NCBI RefSeq assembly: GCF_010994275.1
Contig: NZ_WMCD01000012.1
Location: 1 to 64,000, forward strand
Direction of reading: 5' to 3'
Length of the DNA stretch: 64,000 nucleotides
Source: Cyclobacterium jeungdonense
GTDB taxonomy: Bacteria > Bacteroidota > Bacteroidia > Cytophagales > Cyclobacteriaceae
Every line of letters starts with the position of its first letter. Within the stretch, counting starts at the first letter, position 1. This document shows positions 1-7,331 of this stretch, piece by piece. A program made the translations under genes and the position numbers. The notes under the pieces are model-generated. The model was not told where the DNA came from. It did no database searches and saw only the letters and a program-made list of their open reading frames with translations.

Positions 1-1
1 G

Positions 2-166
2 CTGGACTTGATTCATGAAAAAGTCGTAACTTTACCCATGCCGGGCGAAGCGGAAACAGGCTCTGGTGGCGACCAACCTGTCAGGAATATCCCGGCCGAC
101 CGAAATGAGCAAGGGGCCGTTAAAAGCCCCTTATCTTACAATCATTTTGGGAGTAATACCCCTTAA
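2..166 (+). CDS. C-terminal piece of an unrecognised protein, cut by the window edge
   Basis: An open frame enters from the left edge and stops at TAA 164-166, giving 54 residues. I recognise no family. The next open frame (66-638) overlaps it in another phase, and the two could be one gene broken by a single frameshift near 160, because the text ...NHFGSNTP here could run on into LKKTRSKF of the other frame. Without upstream sequence this cannot be decided. Confidence 0.3.
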   Translation: MDLIHEKVVTLPMPGEAETGSGGDQPVRNIPADRNEQGAVKSPLSYNHFGSNTP

Positions 167-638
167 GAAAACGCGGTCTAAATTTACCCAACTGTCAGAT
201 AATATCGGAGCTATTACAAATAAATTGTCTGTAAACTACCCAAACCCTGAATGGGAAAATCAATTAGATGCAAGTACAATAGATTCTCGCTATTGGGGAT
301 TTTTTTTACGAAAAAGTAATTGGCCTTTCGATCTGAAAATTTTGTTCCAAGGCAACCCATCCTTAATGGAAGGTATGGTACCAACGATGCTTTTTAATCC
401 TGTTGATCAAAAAACTTGGGATGAAATAACCTCCATTTATCCGAAAAATGCCAAAAGGTGGCCACCTCAAAATACTTCTCAACTTCAATACAAAGGAAAA
501 TTTCATAAAATATCAAATTTTATTGATTCCGGAGAAAGCATTCAACAGATGGCGGATGAAATATTCGATTACGTTGTTGAGATGGTGGAAAAGCTCAGGA
601 AAGACGTCGATATAATTGCTCAAATCATAAATGATTGA
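66..638 (+). CDS. hypothetical protein, start uncertain
   Basis: The frame is open for 190 codons from a GTG at 66; the first ATG is at 105. The product has no signal peptide or membrane segment. It is rich in Trp and Lys, with a stretch around residues 75-140 (RYWGFFLRKSNW, then two Met-rich turns) that has the look of a globular C-terminal domain. The first 30 residues are out of phase with the frame at 2-166, which is also open, so the true N-terminus may lie in that frame with a frameshift between them. No function is assigned. Confidence 0.45.
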   Translation: MATNLSGISRPTEMSKGPLKAPYLTIILGVIPLKKTRSKFTQLSDNIGAITNKLSVNYPNPEWENQLDASTIDSRYWGFFLRKSNWPFDLKILFQGNPSLMEGMVPTMLFNPVDQKTWDEITSIYPKNAKRWPPQNTSQLQYKGKFHKISNFIDSGESIQQMADEIFDYVVEMVEKLRKDVDIIAQIIND

Positions 639-861
639 TTTATTTTACGAATGGATAAAAAAAGGATGTAAACCAATTATAATTTACCGTTGTCAAATAT
701 TATAAATTTTGCTCTGTGAATATTAAATTAAGGTCCGTTTAATGATCTAACTCTTTAGGGAATTGTAGTAAATCCTGAGCAGAATATTTCAGTCGCCTCC
801 TAAATTCAGACATGACCGGAAGGAAATATCCAAATATAAACAATAATTACCAAGGAAATAA

Positions 862-1266
862 TCAAAAAGGAATCAATTCCCATTCAATTTCATAACTTTC
901 ACCTCTCGTTATTTCAATAATTCTTATTTCACCTATCGCTGCGATCTTTTGAAAATAATCTAGTGACTTTTGAGGCTTACCCATACCAATTTCAACTAAA
1001 TTATGTTTCGCAACTAAATTAAGTAAAGGATTTAGTCTATCTAATTGTTCAATTTCATTAGAATATTCTTCATTGGGGGATTTTCTGAAATAAGCGGTAG
1101 CTTGAAAACGTTCGGGTAAATATGGTCCATAACCTTCTGCATCAAATGCCATTATGTCAATTATTTTATAATACCCTAACTTAAATAAATCTTTTGCATG
1201 GTTATGTTTGATACCTAGGACTTGTTCTAAGGTCAGCTCTTTAATTCGATTTCTTTTATTTTCCAT
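862..1266 (-). CDS. hypothetical protein, 134 aa
   Basis: ATG at 1266 to TAA. It is soluble, with no membrane segment, and I know no family for it. It starts with a basic stretch (MENKRNRIKEL) followed by a helix-rich region, then an aromatic patch near residues 45-60. It is the last of three minus-strand genes (1358-2032 and 2058-2708 lie upstream). The gaps are 91 bp and 25 bp, so co-transcription of at least the first two is likely. The local base composition is much more AT-rich than the respiratory genes further right, which fits acquired DNA (inference). Confidence 0.5.
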   Translation of the reverse strand: MENKRNRIKELTLEQVLGIKHNHAKDLFKLGYYKIIDIMAFDAEGYGPYLPERFQATAYFRKSPNEEYSNEIEQLDRLNPLLNLVAKHNLVEIGMGKPQKSLDYFQKIAAIGEIRIIEITRGESYEIEWELIPF

Positions 1267-1357
1267 ATTATATAAATATTTATATTATATATAAAATTTT
1301 GATATCATCCTAGTAAAAATATAATTATTATCGAATTCAAAAAGCATATAAAATAAA

Positions 1358-2032
1358 TTAGGAATTAACGCTATCATACAATTCACTAATAATTCTATTT
1401 ACTGTTGAGTTTATGTCACTATCACTATCTTTTATGTAATATGTGTTAGGCCGAAAATTTATCAAGTAAAAACAAATATTTGTTAACACATAATTTATTG
1501 TATTTTGAGAATCGGTATAATATTTAATATTACTTGCATACTGAAGAAGGTAATCACAAAAATGATCTAACCAAGCATCTGCTTTATCTTGACGAAAGGA
1601 AAGAAACCTTGTTGGAAGTTTTCCATAAAATTTAGCTTTAGAATCCATTCTATCTCCATTATCAGTAATAGATAATGCATATTTTATTAAATTATTGAAC
1701 AAAGCAAAATTAATTTGAACTTCTGAAAGTTTATTTATTTCTTTACTTGTACCAACAATATTAAGTAACATTTTAACTTCTTTGGATTGGTAAAAATGAT
1801 GATAATTATCATTTAATTTCATTACTAACAGAAAACTATTTATTATTCGAATTAAATTTTTAGATTCGAGATAATGGACCAGATAAATTTCAGATATCTT
1901 AAAATTGCCGATATACTGGACTAATGATTGCCCTACAACATATTTTGATGCAATTAATCTAACATTTTGGTCAGATATATTTTTACTTTCAATTAGGCGA
2001 ATCACCTCTTCGTGTGTTATTTTATTCAACAT
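1358..2032 (-). CDS. hypothetical protein, 224 aa
   Basis: ATG at 2032 to stop at 1358. The predicted protein is almost wholly alpha-helical in character, rich in Leu, Ile, Asn and Lys, without a signal peptide. The N-terminal 30 residues (THEEVIRLIESKNISDQNVR) look like a small helical bundle of the HEAT or leucine-rich variant kind, but this is only an impression. It sits 25 bp downstream of the 216-aa gene and is probably in the same transcript. Low GC matches its neighbours. No function is assigned. Confidence 0.5.
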   Translation of the reverse strand: MLNKITHEEVIRLIESKNISDQNVRLIASKYVVGQSLVQYIGNFKISEIYLVHYLESKNLIRIINSFLLVMKLNDNYHHFYQSKEVKMLLNIVGTSKEINKLSEVQINFALFNNLIKYALSITDNGDRMDSKAKFYGKLPTRFLSFRQDKADAWLDHFCDYLLQYASNIKYYTDSQNTINYVLTNICFYLINFRPNTYYIKDSDSDINSTVNRIISELYDSVNS

Positions 2033-2057
2033 TATAGTTTTATAAATTCGAAAAAAT

Positions 2058-2708
2058 CTATTTTAGAAAATCTAAATTAATTTTGCTTTCACTATTTTTT
2101 ACAGAAATACTTTTCATAAAATCAAATAGTCCTTCAATCTTAAGAAATTCACCTTGAGTAGGTTGGGCTGAAGCACTATTTGAATATTTATAAAATTCAT
2201 TTTCGTATAAATCATTTAGATAAAAACAACTACCAGACCCACTGGAACCAAAAATACCTATCCCTTGATTTTCATAAATTACTGTACCTCTTGAATACTT
2301 AACCTCAATAACTTTTGTCCAAAATGAAGACCGTGGACGCATTTTTACTGTATCTTTTTCGAAAGTTAGTTTCCAAATTTTTACAATCCCTCCATTTTCT
2401 AATTCTGAATATTTATCCTTAACAAATCCATTTATAGCTATTGGAAGAATATAATTCGCTATTTCTTCAACTTTATTTACATTTTTAGTTGTACTTTTTC
2501 TTTGCAAAACTGAATTACTTGCAGATACGTAAATCAACAACCTATTCTTCTTCCCTATTAAATTTAATTCAATACCTCCGGAAAAATTAAAATAGGAATG
2601 AGAAAATTCGAAATCAATTATTTCATCAAATCGTAAACTTTCTTTACCATAGCTAATACAGGTATCTGAAATAGTGACTTCCTTCTTTTTAATTTGGTAT
2701 TTTATCAT
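2058..2708 (-). CDS. hypothetical protein, 216 aa
   Basis: ATG at 2708 to TAA at 2058. It looks beta-rich: alternating hydrophobic/polar residues, no membrane segment, and a Gly/Ser-rich turn (GIFGSSGSGS) at about residues 150-160. I do not recognise the family. It is the first gene of a minus-strand trio that ends at 862. The upstream 700 bp is extremely AT-rich with no other gene, so its promoter should lie there. The trio may be a small accessory cassette (inference); nothing in the sequence identifies a role. Confidence 0.5.
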   Translation of the reverse strand: MIKYQIKKKEVTISDTCISYGKESLRFDEIIDFEFSHSYFNFSGGIELNLIGKKNRLLIYVSASNSVLQRKSTTKNVNKVEEIANYILPIAINGFVKDKYSELENGGIVKIWKLTFEKDTVKMRPRSSFWTKVIEVKYSRGTVIYENQGIGIFGSSGSGSCFYLNDLYENEFYKYSNSASAQPTQGEFLKIEGLFDFMKSISVKNSESKINLDFLK

Positions 2709-3715
2709 AATGGATTATAAATAGATTAAATAATTAATAAATATATCTCGAACTGAGTTTTGAGTTAATTTTTAAAAATGAAAATATAAGCTCAGTAAAA
2801 AAATATAAAATTTTTAAATATCTCCACTTTACATTCAATTAAAAAAAATAATTTTTAAACATATTTAAATCATTTTAAAAAATAATTTATTCTAATAGAA
2901 AATTGCTATTAGTCTTTTCTCCTATCAATATATTTGAAATAATATCAAATGAATTATAAATTCATATTTTCAAGTATATAATTAAACTTTACAATTACAA
3001 ATAGAAACTAAGTAAATACCTATAAAAATACTTTTAATGAAGGGAATATATATACTCAAATCTTTTCTGCTTAAAAAACAGTAAATAATTTCAATAAAAA
3101 AGGATTTAACTAAAAAAACCCAATGCAAAACAAATTTTTGCGGATTCAAAGTCAAAAACACTTACCTTCAAATTAATCACCAAGATATTTAACAAAGCTA
3201 ACAAAGCATTTCAAAAAGAAAAATTTCTCATACAAAATTCAATAGGATCATTAAAATTTTAAAATTTTATTAAATAAAGGAATATTAATAAATTTCAAAT
3301 TAAATTATAAGAATGTTGTATTTTTGGTTTTTAAGATCAAATTTTTAGGGCCAATCTTTAATCAATTTTTTAGAAAAAAATTCTTATTTGAAAAATTCAA
3401 ACCATTAAATCCGCACAGAAATATACTTAATGAGCCCATTCCCGGTTTCCTTTAAAGCTAATTCTAAGTAATATCTATGGGAATTGCTTATAACAGGCTT
3501 AAAAACCAGGACTTTATAAGCGAAATTAATAATTTTGGCAATAATAGGTTTAAATTTTCTTGACCAATGATGAATTACCAAACTTAAAAATGATACCCAA
3601 ATTAGGCTATTCCAATACACCTGTGATGATCCCTTAAATGAACTTTGCTCCTTTATGCTTCATCTTTCCATTTCGAATAATGCATAACGCCAAGTCCTTC
3701 GAAAAGTTAGAGAAA
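2709..3715. other. very AT-rich intergenic stretch
   Basis: About 1 kb with long A and T runs and no convincing coding frame. A 71-codon minus frame at 3405-3620 has no recognisable content, and I treat it as chance or a decayed remnant. Nothing here looks like an insertion sequence end, tRNA or attachment site. Confidence 0.6.
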
Positions 3716-3937
3716 TTAGTCTCTATCCCTCAACCCCAACCCCCCAAACAACTCTTTAAACATCTCCCCGGGATCCACATTGATGGCCAGGGCGATTAGG
3801 TAAAGTTCGTCGGCACGGAGTTTGGCGGAATCGTTAGAGGTTAGCTGGGTGAGGCGGGATTTGCTGATGCCCGTGCGCCTGGAAACTTCTGCCTTGTTTA
3901 CCGTCCTTTTGGCTAAATACAAGCCCAAATCTGTCAT
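3716..3937 (-). CDS. XRE-family helix-turn-helix regulator, 73 aa
   Basis: A compact Cro/C1-type DNA-binding domain fills the protein: helices around residues 12-60 with the recognisable core VSRRTGISKSRLTQL and the C-terminal helix ELYLIALAINVDPGEMF. It has no effector domain, so it is a stand-alone DNA-binding protein. It is divergent from the operon that starts at 4121, and the 183-bp gap carries a perfect 9-bp inverted repeat (4021-4048) that could be its operator. The likely role is local control of itself and the adjacent small-peptide/SpoIIM operon (inference). Confidence 0.8.
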   Translation of the reverse strand: MTDLGLYLAKRTVNKAEVSRRTGISKSRLTQLTSNDSAKLRADELYLIALAINVDPGEMFKELFGGLGLRDRD

Positions 3938-4020
3938 GGATGTATCGTTTTAGAATACATCAATTTAGCTAACCGATACTTTTGTTACTAAAAATCAAAT
4001 AACTGTTTTGAAAATAGGTT

Positions 4021-4048
4021 TATTTTCTATATTATTGTTTAGAAAATA
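4021..4048. promoter_or_regulatory. candidate operator: 9-bp inverted repeat
   Basis: TATTTTCTA (4021-4029) is mirrored exactly by TAGAAAATA (4040-4048) across a 10-bp spacer. It lies between the XRE gene and the operon at 4121, the usual place for an XRE operator. Binding is inferred, not shown. Confidence 0.5.
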
Positions 4049-4120
4049 GAAACAATCGTTTTATATTTCAACACAAATAAAGTTCGGGGTCTTAGAGTCC
4101 ACCGGTCCTGATTGAGAATT

Positions 4121-4447
4121 ATGGAGAAAAAAGAATCGTTTACCTGCCCGCATTGTGACAAAAAGCTGCCTTTTAGGGTAATCTTGAAGGTAAAAAACGA
4201 TCATGCCTTTGCCTGTCCCAGGTGCGGAGGTGCTGTGGTTCCGCAGAAAACCAAATCCTTCACCTGGGGCTATGTGATCGGATTTTTGTCGTTTGTGGTA
4301 CCCGAACAAATTGTATTCTACCTGCACGAAGATTTTGTGATGGCATTCCTGGTCGGATTCGTCCATGCCCTCACCGCATTTGGTCTGGTATCCCTATATC
4401 TCTATTACAATACCAAATTTTCAAAAGCCATTTCCTTTTTAATTTGA
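4121..4447 (+). CDS. zinc-ribbon membrane protein, 108 aa
   Basis: An N-terminal zinc ribbon made of CPHC and CPRC separated by 19 residues is followed by two hydrophobic segments (about residues 48-67 and 72-93). The layout resembles the CxxC-20-CxxC type of small membrane protein known from Firmicutes, but the assignment is tentative. I start it at ATG 4121 rather than the TTG at 4112. It is the first gene of a plus-strand operon with the Gly/Ala-rich peptide (24 bp later), the SpoIIM protein and the Yip1-like protein. It could be an immunity or sensing component if the peptide is a bacteriocin (inference). Confidence 0.7.
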   Translation: MEKKESFTCPHCDKKLPFRVILKVKNDHAFACPRCGGAVVPQKTKSFTWGYVIGFLSFVVPEQIVFYLHEDFVMAFLVGFVHALTAFGLVSLYLYYNTKFSKAISFLI

Positions 4448-4471
4448 TTCATTCACTAAAACAAAACAACT

Positions 4472-4735
4472 ATGAAAACTAAAATGAAAAGTCTGCTTAT
4501 CCTGATTGCCATTTGTGCCAGTTATGCAATGGGAAGCGTAGAACAAGCCGCGCCTAAAGAAGGAGAAGTTTGGGCGGGTATTAGTTACCTGGCCGCACGA
4601 AGAGGTGCTTCGGCTGAAGCTGGATTGGCCATCAATGCCATTGGCCTGATAGATGCCGCCGCATGGGGCTTTGGCGTTGGTATGGTGGCAGGCCCTGCCG
4701 GAGGGATGATCGCAGGAGCCACTGCCGGTATGTAG
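4472..4735 (+). CDS. bacteriocin-like small secreted peptide, 87 aa
   Basis: The N-terminus is a basic plus hydrophobic leader (MKTKMKSLLILIAICASYA) of Sec signal type. The rest, about 67 residues, is almost only Ala, Gly, Ile, Leu, Val and Met and ends in a run of glycine-zipper repeats (GVGMVAGPAGG, then IAGATAGM). Size and composition match the helical, pore-forming core peptides of class II and circular bacteriocins. No double-glycine leader and no cysteines are present. It lies 6 bp before a SpoIIM/DUF95 gene; DUF95 proteins are found in circular-bacteriocin clusters such as AS-48. The bacteriocin role is inferred, and a structural or signalling peptide is the alternative. Confidence 0.6.
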   Translation: MKTKMKSLLILIAICASYAMGSVEQAAPKEGEVWAGISYLAARRGASAEAGLAINAIGLIDAAAWGFGVGMVAGPAGGMIAGATAGM

Positions 4736-4741
4736 TGAGTC

Positions 4742-5260
4742 ATGAACGCTAAACCCCTTACCCTATCAGCTGCCGCCGTCTACCTTACAGGGCTGCTGGT
4801 AGGGTATTATATGGATTCTGATTTTGATTTTAGCCTATCGGAAGCCAAGCCTCCGGTAGCAATGATGGCTGATTCCAAATCAAAGTTGTTCTGTTCCATT
4901 GCCGGGAACAATATATCGGTCGCCCTGATCAATATAGGTGGTGGTTTTTCCCTGGGTGCCATTTCCTTGCTGAATACTTTCCACAATGGTGTCGTATTGG
5001 GTTATGCCCTATCTGTGGCAGGGGATAATTTTTCGTTTGCCTTAATTATAAGACACCTGCTCCCCCATGCCATCGAAATCGTGGCCATCATTCTTTCGGG
5101 TTCACTCGGGTTTTACCTGGCTTTATACCTTTTCAACAAATTCGTTCTTGGAAGAGGTCCTGTATTTGACTACCAAAAGTTTCTGATTTTGTCGGCCACT
5201 TCCCTGGTCATCCTTTTATTAGCGGCTGTTATGGAAGTATCTGTCAGTTTCTCCGGATGA
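4742..5260 (+). CDS. SpoIIM/DUF95-family membrane protein, 172 aa
   Basis: An integral membrane protein with about four to five transmembrane segments and the family signature: the conserved NN pair followed by a Gly-rich segment (NIGGGFSLGAISLL), then an NG-containing turn (HNGVVLGYAL), and a HLLPHAIE helix. This places it in the stage II sporulation protein M family. No sporulation is implied in Bacteroidota. In Firmicutes, DUF95 members accompany circular bacteriocins and help maturation or export. Its start lies 6 bp after the peptide stop, and its end overlaps the next gene by 4 bp (ATGA), so translation is probably coupled. The usual ABC ATPase partner is absent here. Confidence 0.8.
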   Translation: MNAKPLTLSAAAVYLTGLLVGYYMDSDFDFSLSEAKPPVAMMADSKSKLFCSIAGNNISVALINIGGGFSLGAISLLNTFHNGVVLGYALSVAGDNFSFALIIRHLLPHAIEIVAIILSGSLGFYLALYLFNKFVLGRGPVFDYQKFLILSATSLVILLLAAVMEVSVSFSG

Positions 5261-5796
5261 AAAAACACCTGCCTTATATCATTCTATTTACCCTTTCCAT
5301 CCTGTTCTACTGGATTTCCAGCCGGTCCTATGCCCTCCAGTCCGGTGAACTGGAAAGCTTGGAACTGTTCAGGTTGTTCCGTGGGATAAGCAACCTGATC
5401 GCCCTTTTTGTTCCCTTGATGCTTTTGGTGTTTTACATCCTGACATCCGGACTGATGTTTACCCTGCTAGATGAAAAAATCAATCCCAAGAAGCTTGCCT
5501 TTGCCATTACCACATCATTCATCCCCATTATCCTCAACTGCCTGATTTACCTGTTGGTGTTGGATGGAATCGAAGACGGCGGAACGCTTTCTGAAATATT
5601 TCACCAACCTTCCTTCCTCGGATTGGGACTGTCGGATATGGAGGAGCTGAGTTATATTTTCTGGTTGGGGTTTTACCTGTTTTTTGCCATTTTGTTAGGG
5701 CATGAATTTGAGGTGGGATTAGGGAAGGCTATTGCTATTAGCTGTACGCCTACTTTATTGGTTGTGTTGGGTAAGTGGGCGATAGGTGTTTTTTGA
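5257..5796 (+). CDS. Yip1-like polytopic membrane protein, 179 aa
   Basis: Five predicted membrane helices with short polar loops, in the pattern of the Yip1-type bacterial membrane proteins. A helix-breaking loop with acidic residues (DGIEDGG) lies near residue 108. There is no catalytic motif. It overlaps the SpoIIM gene by 4 bp and closes the operon. Because it travels with the peptide and SpoIIM genes, transport or self-protection are reasonable guesses (inference). The family call is from topology and is only moderately sure. Confidence 0.65.
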   Translation: MKKHLPYIILFTLSILFYWISSRSYALQSGELESLELFRLFRGISNLIALFVPLMLLVFYILTSGLMFTLLDEKINPKKLAFAITTSFIPIILNCLIYLLVLDGIEDGGTLSEIFHQPSFLGLGLSDMEELSYIFWLGFYLFFAILLGHEFEVGLGKAIAISCTPTLLVVLGKWAIGVF

Positions 5797-6248
5797 TATT
5801 TTTATTAAATGACCCAATTTTCAATCTTCATTTAGTATCTGATAAATAGCACACCTGGTTTTGGGCAAATTTGGCATCTTTCCATTACTTACCTTGTCAC
5901 TTTTTTGCTACAGGCCAAAAAAGTAACCAAAAAATCCCGCCGCTGTGCATCTTTTGGCTAAATTCCGGGCACCACCCACACATAGGCAAACTCCTCGGGG
6001 TTTTAAAATTACTCCATAAAAGATTCATATTTCACTCAAACCCCTTGTCAAACATGCCTCTGTTCTTCCCACCGCACTGCCCGGAATTCTTAACGCCAAA
6101 ATCTGCAAGGCGGAAGATAAAAAAGTGAAAATATTTAAGGATCATGTTTCTGAATGCTATTTAAAGTACTTTAACCAGCAGATGAGTGGAATTTGGAACA
6201 AAGTGAATGAGATTTATCAAAACTAAAATCCCATTCACTTGTTTAAAA
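5797..6248. other. intergenic stretch with a decayed coding remnant
   Basis: No intact gene. The stretch from about 5890 (CAGGCCAAAAAAGTAACC) is of a kind I recall as recurring in Bacteroidota intergenic regions, so it may be a dispersed repeat; this is from memory. From about 6015 to 6226 a plus frame without ATG ends in ...IWNKVNEIYQN and stop, which looks like the tail of a lost gene. Confidence 0.35.
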
Positions 6249-6273
6249 ATGAAGGCCTATATCAGGCCTTCAT
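6249..6273 (-). terminator. intrinsic terminator of radC
   Basis: A perfect 10-bp stem, ATGAAGGCCT / AGGCCTTCAT with a 5-nt loop, overlaps the end of radC. On the minus strand it is followed by ATTTTTAAAC, giving the U run of a rho-independent terminator. Confidence 0.7.
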
Positions 6274-6910
6274 CTGCAAAACTAAGGTAGGAGGCATCTG
6301 TAAACATCAGATGATCCAGAACCGGTATTTCCAGGCTTTTTCCGACTTCTATCAGCCGCTGTGTAAGCTTCTTGTCCGATTCGGAAGGGTTAAGATTCCC
6401 GGAAGGATGATTATGCACCAGGATCAATCCCGAGGCAAGGTAGTCCAATGCTTTTTTGAAGATCAACTTGGGATCCGCCAAAGTACCGTGTGTTCCTCCT
6501 GAACTGATTTTATGTAGCTTGACCACCTGGTTATTCCGGTTCAACAATACGATGTAAAAGTGCTCCACAACTTCATCAAAGAGATACGGTTTCATACAAT
6601 TGTACACATCCTGGGAACAGTCGATTTTAATTCTTTTACCCCGTTGTTCAACCATCCTTCTTCTTCCCAATTCACAGGGAGTCACCAATGCGGTGGCCCG
6701 GGTATATCCGATGCCCGCTATTTTGAGCCACCTTTCCATATCCCATTTGGCCAATTCTGCCAATCTGTTATCAGCCCGAACAAGTATTTCCTTGGCTTTG
6801 TCCACGGGAATGTTGGCAATCGCAGCGATGAGATGGTAGTCTGCCATGGCCGATTTCCCCTGTTTGTAAAGCATCTCGGTGGGTTCTGATAATAGATTAA
6901 AAGATTTCAT
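6257..6910 (-). CDS. radC: RadC family JAB/MPN domain protein
   Basis: The product has 217 aa, the usual RadC length. A helix-hairpin-helix-like segment at residues 58-75 (LKIAGIGYTRA) precedes the metal-binding JAB domain, where HNHPSG at 166-171 and the following S..SD supply the zinc ligands. Despite the name, RadC has no proven DNA repair role, and its exact substrate is unknown. Similar genes are often carried on mobile elements. It stands alone here, with a clear terminator, between the peptide operon and a carbohydrate-related pair. The start at ATG 6910 is the only reasonable one. Confidence 0.9.
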   Translation of the reverse strand: MKSFNLLSEPTEMLYKQGKSAMADYHLIAAIANIPVDKAKEILVRADNRLAELAKWDMERWLKIAGIGYTRATALVTPCELGRRRMVEQRGKRIKIDCSQDVYNCMKPYLFDEVVEHFYIVLLNRNNQVVKLHKISSGGTHGTLADPKLIFKKALDYLASGLILVHNHPSGNLNPSESDKKLTQRLIEVGKSLEIPVLDHLMFTDASYLSFADEGLI

Positions 6911-7331
6911 AATATGCTTACCGACTTTAAAACTCCTGGCACTGGAGGGCTAAATGAATGATGCGCGGGGGAGTTTTTCACTAAGCACAAGGAGGAACGG
7001 AATAAATCGTTTTAGTTATTCACCTCCTATTATGTCGAAGTTCCTTGAAACATTTCAGATAGTCAATTCGGATGCATGTGGAAAAATAGCCCATAAATTG
7101 GTGCGTCATTGATTTGGTCCAGTGAATCCATCTTTTCCAAAATCGGTACTTTTATTATGGTGGAAGAGAGAGGTCAGTTACAGTTGGTTGTCTGGCATCA
7201 GTTGTTATGTGTAAGCTTAAAATAAATCATCTCGTACCAATTGAGTGGAGTGAAAATGTTTATCAATGATCCACCTACCGTAAGGAAGATGAAAAACTGT
7301 CTATATTTGTAAACCCGATAACCAAACTAGT
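6911..7331. other. intergenic stretch, nothing recognised
   Basis: 420 bp between divergent radC and the propeller protein. It should hold both promoters, but no convincing coding frame, repeat or RNA structure was seen. Confidence 0.5.

Noticed and set aside
3405..3620. 71-codon minus frame in AT-rich DNA
   Set aside because: No recognisable motif; chance frame in low-GC sequence is more likely.
5871..6128. 85-codon plus frame in the gap after the SpoIIM operon
   Set aside because: Composition is unlike a protein and it lies in a probable intergenic repeat; a different frame holds the decayed remnant.
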